A DNA stretch of 43,375 nucleotides from an uncultured Bifidobacterium sp. (GCF_949292005.1 NZ_CASEXV010000082.1:1-43375); one strand, 5' to 3'. Positions 8,910 through 16,576 are shown, counted from the first letter of the stretch. Numbers and translations are program-made. Notes: generated by a model not told the origin, from the sequence alone.

Positions 8910-9605
8910 TCAGCGCAATCCCAACGACAGCGCGTCCTGCGCAGAGTCCGGCAGCATGGGGGCCAAATCGGGAAGCTCGGACAACGAGGCCATCCCCATG
9001 CGGTCGAGGAACTCATCTGTCGTGACAAGAAGAGCCGCATGGGTTTCAGAATCCTCCCCACGCGCCTCCACAAGACCACGCACCATGAGAATCCTCACGA
9101 CGCCGTCCGAGTTGACTCCGCGAACCGCCGACACCTGCGAGCGCGTCATGGGCTGTTTGTAAGAGATGATGGCCAAGGCCTCCAACGCGGCTGGCGACAG
9201 ATTCGCCGAAGTGGTCTGGGAGGTCAGCGACATCACCAACGGAGCAAACTCGGCCCTGCTCACAAGCCTCCACCCTCCCGACAGACGTTTGAGCGCGAAG
9301 CCCCGCGCGGGGACTCCGGATCGAGGATCACCGTCATAATCACGGCTCAACGCAGTGAGCTCGTCCTCCACCATCGAGGCGTCGACGTGAAGAACCCGTG
9401 CGGCGTCCCGGGACGACAGAGGCCCGTCGCTTGCCATGAGAAGTGCCTCCAAAGCAGCCGCCACGCGTTCACGCGCCTCCCCATCGCCATCCGTCTCGTC
9501 GACACCACGCGGTTCGTCAACACCGCGAGTCTCGTCCGTACGTCGCTTCACACCGGAATCGGCTTGATCGGCGGCCAATCCATTGCCGTCACCGTTCATC
9601 GTCAC
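8910..9605 (-). CDS. scpB: Segregation and condensation protein B
   Basis: ScpB dimerises as paired winged helices and binds ScpA in the SMC condensin complex. The 231-residue protein has a polar 40-residue N-terminus. The family core follows: ALEALLMASDGPLSSRDAARVL, the WRLVSRAEF segment, LSPAALEALAIISYKQPMTRSQVSAVRGVNSDGVVRILMVRGLVEARGE, and the TTDEFLDRMGM ending. The GTG at 9605 overlaps the scpA stop as GTGA, with GGAGAGG upstream; ATG 9599 is an alternative. It is coupled to scpA. Confidence 0.95.
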   Translation of the reverse strand: MTMNGDGNGLAADQADSGVKRRTDETRGVDEPRGVDETDGDGEARERVAAALEALLMASDGPLSSRDAARVLHVDASMVEDELTALSRDYDGDPRSGVPARGFALKRLSGGWRLVSRAEFAPLVMSLTSQTTSANLSPAALEALAIISYKQPMTRSQVSAVRGVNSDGVVRILMVRGLVEARGEDSETHAALLVTTDEFLDRMGMASLSELPDLAPMLPDSAQDALSLGLR

Positions 9606-10516
9606 GACACTGTCCTCTCCGTCGAACCGCCACCATCATCATCCCTGTCCTTCGCGTGAGGCTCCTCCAACGAAAGATCCGGTTCCGAACCTTCGCCTGC
9701 AACCTCCCCATCGCCGGGGTCCCCGACCCAACGCACCCATAGCGGCTCAAATGGACCATCCTGACGAAACTGCAGCCATCCTCGCGTGATGAACACCAAA
9801 AGCGAGAAGAACCTGGCCACCACGACGATTCTCGACCCGGCGTCGCGACACAGATCATGGAATCCGACAGGATCGCCACGTGGAACGGACAGAATGCGCC
9901 GACGTACCAGCCGCGCCTGCCCACGCAGATCCACCACGGGCGCGTGAAGACGATGCTCCGCCAGCCGCGTCACTGGTGAGTTCGCAATCACCACGGCCGC
10001 GATGGACGCAAGGTCGTGAGGGTCCGTCGACCACACAAGCTTCGCCGGCACTGTGAGAACTCCCTCCGTGGAACCCGGATGAGCCACCCATCCTCCATAT
10101 GCGTCAAGCCGATCGCCGATCCCCACGGCGGCCTTGGAAAAGGCCCGGTATTGCAAAAGCCTCGCGAAGAGGAGATCCCGTTCCTGGAGGGCTCGCAGAG
10201 ACTCCTCGTCCCGTCCGCTTCCCTCGACCGAGCTGGGCAGAAGCGCCGCGCTTTTCGCCTCAACCAGAATGGACGCCACATCCAGAAAAGCGCTGGCCTG
10301 CTCCAAATCGGCATCAACGTCCAGACCACGGACATATTCAAGAAACTCCTCGGTGATGGATGACAGCGACAGCTCGGTCAACTCGAGTCTGTGAGATGAC
10401 ACCATCGTCAGCAACGTCTCGAAAGGGCCGGAATAGACATCAAGATCGACGGAAAAGACCGCCTCATCCGGAGCGCCGTTCGTGCTCCCTGAATCTCCCG
10501 GCGATTCGACGCTCAT
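9602..10516 (-). CDS. scpA: Segregation and condensation protein A (kleisin)
   Basis: ScpA is the kleisin that bridges the two SMC heads. In this 304-residue protein the family N-terminal helix is seen as VYSGPFETLLTMVSSHRLELTELSLSSITEEFLEYV (about 27-62). ASAFLDVASILVEAKSAALLP and the ERDLLFARLLQYRAFSKAA segment come next. A C-terminal winged-helix region (VARFFSLLVFITRGWLQFRQDGPFEPLWV) is followed by an acidic tail. The start overlaps the stop of a 27-codon reading frame (ATGA), and the end overlaps scpB. With smc at 28212 and parA/xerD next door, most of the chromosome-organisation set is in this window. Confidence 0.95.
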   Translation of the reverse strand: MSVESPGDSGSTNGAPDEAVFSVDLDVYSGPFETLLTMVSSHRLELTELSLSSITEEFLEYVRGLDVDADLEQASAFLDVASILVEAKSAALLPSSVEGSGRDEESLRALQERDLLFARLLQYRAFSKAAVGIGDRLDAYGGWVAHPGSTEGVLTVPAKLVWSTDPHDLASIAAVVIANSPVTRLAEHRLHAPVVDLRGQARLVRRRILSVPRGDPVGFHDLCRDAGSRIVVVARFFSLLVFITRGWLQFRQDGPFEPLWVRWVGDPGDGEVAGEGSEPDLSLEEPHAKDRDDDGGGSTERTVS

Positions 10517-10596
10517 CGCCAGTCACCCGGCCTCGGCCACCGGAACACCTGCCCGGGCCGCACTTCGACCCTCATACGAACCACTCCGACATCCAT
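10513..10596 (-). CDS. Possible 27-residue coupled ORF ahead of scpA
   Basis: Between parA and scpA a 27-codon frame (MDVGVVRMRVEVRPGQVF, ending in GDWR) begins at ATG 10596. GAGG lies about eight bases before it, overlapping the end of parA. It ends with a TGA that overlaps the scpA ATG (ATGA). scpA itself has only a weak ribosome binding site, so this frame could feed ribosomes to it. I do not recognise the peptide. It may be chance: no other evidence of coding is available. Confidence 0.25.
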   Translation of the reverse strand: MDVGVVRMRVEVRPGQVFRWPRPGDWR

Positions 10597-10606
10597 GCCG
10601 CCGACC

Positions 10607-11446
10607 TCAGGGAACGATCCCTTTGCCCACGAGCTCCCTGGCGACCTCGCGGTATTCCCTCGCAGTCTTATGCCCGGGAGCGTAGATCGTGATGGGGGCC
10701 GCGGCCACCGTTGAATCCGGAAGCTTGATGGACCGTGATATGACGGTATGAAGAACCTTGTCCTGAAAAGCCTCATGGATGCGCTGCAACACCTCCTGCG
10801 AGTGCAGCGTCCTGGTGTACATGGTCACGAGCACCCCATAGACCTTGAGGTCGGGATTGATCCTGGCGCGCACCTTCTCGATCGACTGCATGAGAAGTGC
10901 CACCCCCCGAAGCGCGAAGAACTCCGCCGCGACCGGGATCAGAACACCGTCGGCGGCGGCCAGCGCGTTGACCGTGAGAAGCCCCAGCGAAGGCTGGCAA
11001 TCGATGATGATGACGTCATAGTCGTCCCTCACCGATCGAAGGACCCCGGAAAGGATGCGCTCCCGTCCGACCTCGGTGACCAGCTGTATCTCCGCCGCCG
11101 ACAGGTCGATGTTGGCGGGCATCACATCGATATTGGGAAAATCAGTGTGACAGATCACCGTGTGGGGGTCCACGGAGGGGTCGAAAAGAACCGTGTACAC
11201 AGTTCCCTCCACCGTATTGGCGTTGATTCCCAACCCAACGGTAGCGGCGCCCTGGGGATCGAAATCGACGACAAGCACCTTGCGCCCGTACAGGCTCAGC
11301 GCTCCAGCGATGCTGATGGTGCTGGTGGTCTTGCCGACCCCGCCCTTCTGGTTGCACATCGCGATGATTCGCGCCGGGCCGTGGTGTGCGAGAGGCTCCG
11401 GCTCGGGGAACGTCTCAAAGTCACGTCCAAGCAAATCGGTAGGCAT
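10607..11446 (-). CDS. parA: ParA family ATPase (Soj-like)
   Basis: The 279-residue deviant Walker ATPase has CNQKGGVGKTTST (P-loop with signature lysine), VLVVDFDPQGAATVGLG (Walker A') and DVIIIDCQPSLGLLTVNAL (Walker B). DNA-binding surface arginines of the Soj type are likely in the C-terminal half. No parB follows, and its position in the xerD-parA-scpA-scpB cluster marks it as the second, scp-linked ParA of bifidobacteria rather than the oriC-linked one. ATG 11446 is chosen; GTG 11476 is in frame but starts only two bases after the xerD stop and has no clear ribosome binding site. Confidence 0.92.
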   Translation of the reverse strand: MPTDLLGRDFETFPEPEPLAHHGPARIIAMCNQKGGVGKTTSTISIAGALSLYGRKVLVVDFDPQGAATVGLGINANTVEGTVYTVLFDPSVDPHTVICHTDFPNIDVMPANIDLSAAEIQLVTEVGRERILSGVLRSVRDDYDVIIIDCQPSLGLLTVNALAAADGVLIPVAAEFFALRGVALLMQSIEKVRARINPDLKVYGVLVTMYTRTLHSQEVLQRIHEAFQDKVLHTVISRSIKLPDSTVAAAPITIYAPGHKTAREYREVARELVGKGIVP

Positions 11447-11478
11447 GAGTCCCACAGTAGCAACAGGTGTACTCACTG

Positions 11479-12477
11479 TCAGCCGGCCGTCGCCCGCGGA
11501 TGGGTCATCACATAGGTCTCCACAAGCGTCTGCGGACTGATATGCGTGTACACCTCTGTCGTCGTGACCGAGGCATGGCCAAGCAACTCCTGCACAGTGC
11601 GGACGTCGGCCCCGCCCTGGATGAGATGCGTGGCGAAGGAATGCCGCAGCGTGTGCGGATGAAGAGGACGCGAAAGATGGACGCGCTCTCCCGCGGTCCT
11701 GACCACGTCCCAAGCCGATTGGCGCGAAAGACGACGCCCACGCAGATTAAGAAACACCGCCCGCACCTCCGTCCCATGACGGGAATGGGATTCGAGGACT
11801 GGTCGAGAGGACCCGTAATAGCGTGACAGCGCGTCGCAGGCATACGCCCCAATGGGAACCACGCGCTGTTTGGCGCCCTTCCCGGTAAGTCTCGCATACC
11901 GTTCCTCGAGGTCAAGATCACCTCTGTCCAATCCCACCGCCTCCGAGATTCGCGCTCCGGTCGCATACAAGAACTCCAGAAGGGCCTTGTCCCGAAGGAC
12001 GACCGGATCCATACTTCCGTTCATGGACGCGGCGTCGAGAAGCCTGGATACCTCGTCGATGGTGAGCACGTCGGGAAGGTCACGCCTTGCCTTGGGAGCC
12101 CTTACGGAGGCCGAAACATCCACATCGACGACATGCTGGGACAGGGCGAAGCGATGGAACTCGTGGATGGACGCGAGTCTGCGAGATCGGGTTCGGTCGG
12201 AGTCACCTTCGGCCCGCCGCCATGTGAGATAGTCCTCGACGTCGCCGCGCGACACTCCGCGCATGTCATCCACGCCGCGGCCGGCCAGCCATGTGGTGTA
12301 TCCGGCCAGATCGGCGGCATAGGCATCCACGGTGGCTTCGGACAGCCCCCTTTCCACTCCGATGTGGATGATGAACTGATTGCCAAGGGATTGGTACGCA
12401 GGCGCGAACGAGGTCGAGCCCCGTCCTTCGACGGGGCTCGACCTTATATGATTATGATCACCGCGGGAATCCACCAT
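11479..12477 (-). CDS. xerD: Site-specific tyrosine recombinase XerD
   Basis: XerD resolves chromosome dimers at dif with XerC. The 332-residue protein has the N-terminal SAM-like core (GVERGLSEATVDAYAADLAGY) and all catalytic residues: Arg in ATGARISEAVGL, Lys in TGKGAKQRV, HTLRH, and the late His and Tyr in LGHASVTTTEVYTHI. It lies in the conserved housekeeping cluster, so it is the chromosomal recombinase and not a phage integrase. The only usual in-frame starts before the conserved core are ATG 12477 and the adjacent GTG 12474, which add about 28 odd residues. That N-terminal stretch is read through a perfect 15-bp hairpin (12411-12444). No gap separates it from rplT beyond two bases. Confidence 0.93.
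   Translation of the reverse strand: MVDSRGDHNHIRSSPVEGRGSTSFAPAYQSLGNQFIIHIGVERGLSEATVDAYAADLAGYTTWLAGRGVDDMRGVSRGDVEDYLTWRRAEGDSDRTRSRRLASIHEFHRFALSQHVVDVDVSASVRAPKARRDLPDVLTIDEVSRLLDAASMNGSMDPVVLRDKALLEFLYATGARISEAVGLDRGDLDLEERYARLTGKGAKQRVVPIGAYACDALSRYYGSSRPVLESHSRHGTEVRAVFLNLRGRRLSRQSAWDVVRTAGERVHLSRPLHPHTLRHSFATHLIQGGADVRTVQELLGHASVTTTEVYTHISPQTLVETYVMTHPRATAG
12411..12444 (-). terminator. 15-bp perfect hairpin after rplT, inside the xerD 5' end
   Basis: AGGTCGAGCCCCGTC and its exact complement flank a four-base loop. On the minus strand it starts 36 bases after the rplT stop, where the terminator of the infC-rpmI-rplT operon would sit. No T-run follows on the minus strand (CGTTCGC). 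Intrinsic terminators without a U-tract have been proposed in Actinobacteria, so a terminator or attenuator is likely but unproven. It overlaps the coding start of xerD as called. Confidence 0.55.
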
Positions 12478-12479
12478 TC

Positions 12480-12863
12480 TCAGGCGGCGACCGGTGCGTT
12501 CACATCCTCGGGAAGGGCGCTCTTCGCCTCGGCTACCAGAGCGCGGAACGTGTCGGGGTCCGAGACGGCGATCTCGGCCAGAGCCCGACGGTCAAGATCG
12601 ATCTCGGCCAGGCGCAGGCCCTGCATGAAGCGGTTGTAGGTCATGCCCTCGGCGCGTGCGGCGGCGTTGATGCGCTGGATCCACAGCTTGCGGAAGTCGC
12701 CCTTGCGGGCCTTGCGGTCGCGATAGTTGTAATTGAAGGAGTGAAGCAGCTGCTCCTTGGCCTTGCGGTACAGACGTGAACGCTGTCCGCGGTAGCCGGA
12801 GGCCCTTTCGAGAACGACGCGGCGCTTCTTATGGGCGTTCACTGCGCGTTTGACTCGTGCCAT
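12480..12863 (-). CDS. rplT: 50S ribosomal protein bL20
   Basis: bL20 is a basic early-assembly protein of the large subunit. The 127 residues begin MARVKRAVNAHKKRRVVLERASGYRGQRSRLYRKAKEQL and continue YRDRKARKGDFRKLWIQRINAAAR, both diagnostic. The C-terminus (LPEDVNAPVAA) is slightly extended. GAGGAAATAAC precedes ATG 12863. It is the last gene of infC-rpmI-rplT. Confidence 0.98.
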   Translation of the reverse strand: MARVKRAVNAHKKRRVVLERASGYRGQRSRLYRKAKEQLLHSFNYNYRDRKARKGDFRKLWIQRINAAARAEGMTYNRFMQGLRLAEIDLDRRALAEIAVSDPDTFRALVAEAKSALPEDVNAPVAA

Positions 12864-12904
12864 GTTATTTCCTCAGCTTTCCTATGACGTCTTCGGTACG
12901 ATGC

Positions 12905-13099
12905 TCAGTGGTTGAGCAGCTTGCGCATGTTCTTGCTCTGGGCGGGAGCGAGAACCTCGTCCCTGGACAGAGCGCGGCGCTTACGAGCCGACTTGTGCTC
13001 AAGATTGTGGCGCATCGCGCTGCCGGCGTGCATGAGCTTGCCCGAACCCGTCACGCGGACGCGCTTGGACGCTGCTGAATTACTTTTCATCTTCGGCAT
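12905..13099 (-). CDS. rpmI: 50S ribosomal protein bL35
   Basis: The 64-residue protein reads MPKMKSNSAASKRVRVTGSG, then LMHAGSAMRHNLEHKSARKRRAL, the family pattern with its usual size. GGAGGGCAGCA before ATG 13099 fixes the start; an in-frame upstream start at 13150 has no comparable site. It lies 82 bases after infC and 41 bases before rplT in the standard operon. Confidence 0.97.
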   Translation of the reverse strand: MPKMKSNSAASKRVRVTGSGKLMHAGSAMRHNLEHKSARKRRALSRDEVLAPAQSKNMRKLLNH

Positions 13100-13181
13100 T
13101 GCTGCCCTCCTTGTTGATGATGGACATCTCGTGCGGGCCTTAACCGCCACAGGAACGGCCGGCCCTCAATCTCTTGTGGTC

Positions 13182-13841
13182 TCAGTCGGCCGTTCCGGCC
13201 TCCTCCGCGGCGGAATCGGACTGCTCGGTCCGCGAAGTCTGCTTGGCGGCGAGCCGCGCGGCCTGACGAGCCTGACGCTCGGCCTTGGACTCCGCACCGC
13301 GCCGCCGCTGTTCCGACTGCGTGTGCACCTTCTTGCCTTTGGGCGCGAGAGTCATGATGATGTTGCGGCCCTCCTGCTTGGGAGAGGACTCGATGGTGCC
13401 ATAATCGGCGACGTCCTCCGCGAGCCTGCGCAGAAGCTCCACGCCTCCGATAGGCCGTGACTGCTCACGTCCACGAAGCATGATGGTCACCTTGACCTTG
13501 TCTCCGCCGCTGAGGAAACGGGTCACATGGCCCTCCTTGACGGTGAAGTCGTGATCATCGATCTTGAGGCGGAAACGAATCTCCTTGATCTCCGCGGCGC
13601 TTTGGTTGCGCCGGGCCTGCCGAGCCTTGACCTTCTCGGTGTATTTGAACTTTCCGTAGTCGATGAGCTTGGCGACGGGAGGCTTCGAATTCGGTGCCAC
13701 CTCGACAAGGTCGAGACTCGCCTCCTTGGCCAGATTCAAGGCCACGGAGGTCGCAATCACTCCGACCTGCTCCCCATTGGGTCCAATGAGGCGCACCTGA
13801 GGTACCCTGATCTCATCGTTGATACGTGGTTCGTCGCTGAT
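13182..13841 (-). CDS. infC: Translation initiation factor IF-3, probable ATC start
   Basis: IF-3 binds the 30S subunit and checks start codons. The family N-terminus RINDEIRVPQVRLIGPNGEQ is encoded. Between the upstream stop (13863-13865) and an internal GTG at 13796 there is no ATG, GTG or TTG in frame. GGAG at 13847-13850 stands five bases before ATC 13841, giving a start at S-D-E-P-R-I-N-D and 219 residues; ATC 13844 and ATT 13853 are alternatives. Rare AUU/AUC starts are the known basis of infC autoregulation in other bacteria. The fold is complete: an N-domain, a Lys/Arg-rich linker and a C-domain with VTIMLRGREQSRP. An Ala/Arg/Glu-rich tail of about 40 residues follows, longer than in E. 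coli. Confidence 0.93.
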   Translation of the reverse strand: MSDEPRINDEIRVPQVRLIGPNGEQVGVIATSVALNLAKEASLDLVEVAPNSKPPVAKLIDYGKFKYTEKVKARQARRNQSAAEIKEIRFRLKIDDHDFTVKEGHVTRFLSGGDKVKVTIMLRGREQSRPIGGVELLRRLAEDVADYGTIESSPKQEGRNIIMTLAPKGKKVHTQSEQRRRGAESKAERQARQAARLAAKQTSRTEQSDSAAEEAGTAD

Positions 13842-14183
13842 GATGACTCCAATCCTTAACTTTCACCGAGACGGACCCCCGGAAACCTTCGGATGTTCAT
13901 GACGGGCAAGTCGCACGAACCATGACGACAACGCGCCACGACCATGATGAATCCTCACCGCGTGCCGGACGCATCGCATCCGACCATGAACCCGAAACCA
14001 CAAAAGGCCTCCAGGTGGGGTCGCCCCACTTTCTTGATTTCTCAAGCCGAAATAGGATAGTAACACCATTCCCGCACATGCGCCACCGCATGTCGCGCCA
14101 TTTCCGCGGAATCCGGCTCCAGATCGGACTCCGATCCCGAATCCCCACCCGCAAAGCACATCCGTCGCATTACAGTGGTGCGC
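13842..14183. other. infC leader / infC-thiN divergent intergenic region
   Basis: This 342-base stretch has no supported gene. It must hold the infC promoter and leader on the minus strand. A small stem, GTGGGG-TCG-CCCCAC (14015-14029), lies about 175 bases before infC. On the plus strand it is followed by TTTCTTGATTTCTC. On the minus strand GGAGGCCTTTTG follows. A minus-strand TATCCT at about 14050-14055 is a possible -10, without a convincing -35. A long leader ahead of infC would fit autoregulation of the operon, but I cannot assign it to a known leader family. At the right end is the thiN -10 box. Confidence 0.4.
14171..14176 (+). promoter_or_regulatory. -10 box for a probably leaderless thiN transcript
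   Basis: TACAGT lies seven bases before ATG 14184, so transcription would start at or next to the start codon. The surrounding CGCATTACAGTGG recurs exactly at the gap promoter (15349-15360). No -35 is recognisable. Leaderless mRNAs are frequent in Actinobacteria. Confidence 0.5.
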
Positions 14184-15338
14184 ATGGGAACGAGCATATC
14201 CATGGATTCGGAAGCAACCTGTGTGATTCTGGGCGCCGGGGAATACGCGGGCACCCGTCCCGTCCTTCCCGATCACCGCCTTCTCATCGCCGCGGATGGT
14301 GGGCTCGACCACGCCCGGGAATGGGGCGTCGAAGCCGATGTCGTGGTCGGCGACTTCGATTCGATCGTCGGTCCCGTTCCCCCCAATGATGACGAGGGAG
14401 ACTCGCGGACAATCACCCTTCCGCCCCAGAAGGACGACACCGACATGCTCAGCGCACTCAAAATAGGCTGGTCCCGGGGAATGAGGACGTTCCATATATA
14501 CGGCGGATTGGGCGGTCGTCTTGATCAGACCCTCGCCAACATTCAGCTTCTCGCACTTCTCTCATCCCATGGGGGAATCGGTTTTCTCCATGGTGACGGG
14601 ACGATAGCTACGGCCATCAGCGACGGCCGGCTGACCTTCCCCGCGCATCCATGCCCCCGGACGTCGGTCGTCTCCGTGCTGTGCCACGGGGACGTGGCCA
14701 TTGGCGTCTCGGAACGGGGTCTGGCCTACCGACTTGATGACGCGATCATGACCAACACCACCCCGAACGGCATCAGCAATGAGTTCGTGGACGCGTCAGC
14801 GGCCAGCGTGGACGTCTTGGACGGGACGCTGATCGTCACCTTCCCTGAAGGATCGCCATATCCATCATCCGTGTCGAACAACCACGCAATGACGGGCGGG
14901 ATTGGCGCGCTGGACATCGCCGTCACGAACGCCGTCAACGATGACCCGCGGCATGACGAAACCGACGGACCCGATTCGGGACGACGCATGATCCTGTACT
15001 GTCATCGGCCATGCTCCACGTGCGCGAAGGCACGCGCCTGGCTCGACGACAACGGCATCGCCTTCCGCGAGGTGGAAATCGCCACAAACAATCCGGGCAT
15101 CGCACGACTCAGCCGGTGGCTTGACCAATCCGGACTGCCCGTCCGAAGGCTGTTCAACACCTCCGGCCGGCAGTATCGAGCCCGCGGACTCTCCTCGCGG
15201 CTTGACGGGCTCAGCCGCGACGAGGCCCTATCCATCCTCGCCTCGGACGGGATGCTGGTGAAGCGCCCCGTGCTCGAACATCCGGACGGCGTGCTCATCG
15301 GATTTAAGCCACAGGAGTGGCGCGACGCGTTGCTCTAG
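14184..15338 (+). CDS. Thiamine pyrophosphokinase fused to ArsC/Spx-like domain
   Basis: The single open frame encodes two enzymes' worth of sequence. Residues about 8-215 are a ThiN-type thiamine pyrophosphokinase, which makes thiamine diphosphate from thiamine and ATP: ILGAGEY, IAADGGLDHAREWGVEADVVVGDFDS, KDDTDMLSAL, and GGLGGRLDQTLANI. Residues about 269-384 are a thioredoxin-fold ArsC/Spx/YffB-like domain: ILYCHRPCSTCAKARAWLDDNGI with a CxxC pair, a basic LFNTSGRQYRARGL segment and LVKRPVLEHPDGVLIGFKPQEW. A linker of about 50 Asp/Asn-rich residues joins them. ATG 14988 at the second domain has GGGAC upstream and could be an internal start. ATG 14184 is favoured by the -10 box. I do not know this fusion as a described protein. 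The redox or arsenate role of the tail is unproven. Confidence 0.85.
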   Translation: MGTSISMDSEATCVILGAGEYAGTRPVLPDHRLLIAADGGLDHAREWGVEADVVVGDFDSIVGPVPPNDDEGDSRTITLPPQKDDTDMLSALKIGWSRGMRTFHIYGGLGGRLDQTLANIQLLALLSSHGGIGFLHGDGTIATAISDGRLTFPAHPCPRTSVVSVLCHGDVAIGVSERGLAYRLDDAIMTNTTPNGISNEFVDASAASVDVLDGTLIVTFPEGSPYPSSVSNNHAMTGGIGALDIAVTNAVNDDPRHDETDGPDSGRRMILYCHRPCSTCAKARAWLDDNGIAFREVEIATNNPGIARLSRWLDQSGLPVRRLFNTSGRQYRARGLSSRLDGLSRDEALSILASDGMLVKRPVLEHPDGVLIGFKPQEWRDALL

Positions 15339-15358
15339 TACAGGTGCCGCATTACAGT
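15330..15358 (+). promoter_or_regulatory. gap promoter
   Basis: -35 TTGCTC (15330-15335), 17-base spacer, -10 TACAGT (15353-15358). It begins inside the last codons of the thiN fusion and leaves a 5' leader of about 65 bases. The gap promoter of bifidobacteria is known to be strong and constitutive, and the spacing here fits that. Confidence 0.7.
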
Positions 15359-15428
15359 GGAGGCGTCGGTAAATCAAGGCCGAGGTGCCGTGAACGCACC
15401 CGGGTTCGTATCCCTAAGGGAGACATAC

Positions 15429-16484
15429 ATGACAGTTAAGATTGGTATCAACGGCTTCGGCCGCATCGGCCGTCTCGCATTCCGCCGCATCTTCGAGCTT
15501 CAGGCCCGCGGTGGAGAGGCCGGTGACATCGAGGTCGCAGCCATCAACGATCTGACCACCCCGTCCATGCTGGCCTACCTGCTCAAGTACGACAGCACCC
15601 ACGGCACCTTCCGCCATGACGACGGAACCCCGGTCGAGGTCACGTCCACCGACGACTCCATTGTCGTCGACGGCAAGTCCTACAAGGTCTACGCCGAGAA
15701 AGACGCCAACAACATCCCGTGGGTCAAGAACGACGGAGTCGAGTTCGTGCTTGAGTGCACCGGCTTCTACACCTCCGCGGAGAAGTCCCAGGCCCACATC
15801 AACGCCGGCGCCAAGAAGGTTCTGATCTCCGCCCCCGCCAAGGATGAGGGAACCCCGACCGTCGTCTTCGGCGTGAACGAGAACATCCTCAAGCCGTCAG
15901 ACGCGATCGTGTCCGCCGGATCGTGCACCACGAACTCCCTGGCCGCCATGGTCAAGCTGCTCGACGAGAAGTGGGGCATCAAGGCCGGCTTCATGACCAC
16001 GATCCACGCCTACACGGGAACCCAGATGATCCTCGACGGACCCCGCTTCCCCAAGGAGCGCAACAACCGCGCCGCCGCGATCAACACGATTCCTCATTCG
16101 ACGGGCGCCGCCAAGGCCATCGGCAAGGTCGTTCCCTCGGTCAACGGCAAGCTGCAGGGCCATGCCCAGCGCATCCAGGTGCCGGACGGATCCGTCACCG
16201 AGCTCACCTCCGTGCTGAACACCACGGCCACGGTGGACGAGATCAACGCCGCCTTCAAGGAGGCCTTCTCCACCACGGACTTCTACGGATACAACGCTGA
16301 CGGCATCGTGTCCTCCGACATCATCGGAGACACCCACGGCGGCGTCTTCGATCCCACGCAGACCGATGTCAACGAGGTCGACGGAGTCACCCTCGCCCGC
16401 ACCGTGTCCTGGTACGACAACGAGTACGGCTTCACCTGCAACATGATCCGCACTCTGCTGTACTTCGCCGAGATCTCCGAGTGA
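15429..16484 (+). CDS. gap: Glyceraldehyde-3-phosphate dehydrogenase, type I
   Basis: The enzyme oxidises glyceraldehyde-3-phosphate to 1,3-bisphosphoglycerate with NAD and phosphate, the lower-glycolysis step that the fructose-6-phosphate shunt feeds in bifidobacteria. In 351 residues it has the NAD-binding start KIGINGFGRIGRLAFRR, the catalytic SAGSCTTNSLA cysteine, TTIHAYTGTQ, and SWYDNEYGF near the end. AAGGGAGAC before ATG 15429 sets the start; the frame opens at 15357 but has no support there. It has its own promoter and a strong terminator, so it is a single-gene unit. Confidence 0.98.
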   Translation: MTVKIGINGFGRIGRLAFRRIFELQARGGEAGDIEVAAINDLTTPSMLAYLLKYDSTHGTFRHDDGTPVEVTSTDDSIVVDGKSYKVYAEKDANNIPWVKNDGVEFVLECTGFYTSAEKSQAHINAGAKKVLISAPAKDEGTPTVVFGVNENILKPSDAIVSAGSCTTNSLAAMVKLLDEKWGIKAGFMTTIHAYTGTQMILDGPRFPKERNNRAAAINTIPHSTGAAKAIGKVVPSVNGKLQGHAQRIQVPDGSVTELTSVLNTTATVDEINAAFKEAFSTTDFYGYNADGIVSSDIIGDTHGGVFDPTQTDVNEVDGVTLARTVSWYDNEYGFTCNMIRTLLYFAEISE

Positions 16485-16490
16485 CGCTCA

Positions 16491-16576
16491 GGAATCCCCG
16501 CATCATCTGATGTCGGGATTCCGCGCCAGGGAAATGGGTTCGGTCCCTTGATGGGATCGGGCCCATTTCCTTTTCT
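16491..16576 (+). terminator. Double-hairpin terminator of gap
   Basis: Two hairpins follow the gap stop. The first (16491-16522) pairs GGAATCCC with GGGATTCC around a CATCA/TGATG inner stem. The second (16530-16570) pairs GGAAATGGG with CCCATTTCC around an inner CGGTCCC/GGGATCG stem and is followed by TTTTCT. The second is a classical intrinsic terminator. Confidence 0.8.

Noticed and set aside
11479..12477. XerD as a phage or island integrase
   Set aside because: It lies between rplT and parA-scpA-scpB, the conserved housekeeping position, and has the XerD size and motifs.
13863..14495. 210-codon minus-strand frame between infC and thiN
   Set aside because: More than half lies antisense to the conserved ThiN start, and the rest is the infC leader; Gly/Arg-rich shadow composition.
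14990..15338. ArsC/Spx-like region as a separate gene only
   Set aside because: The frame is continuous with thiN with no stop or gap, so the fusion is the simplest reading; an internal start is kept as a possibility.
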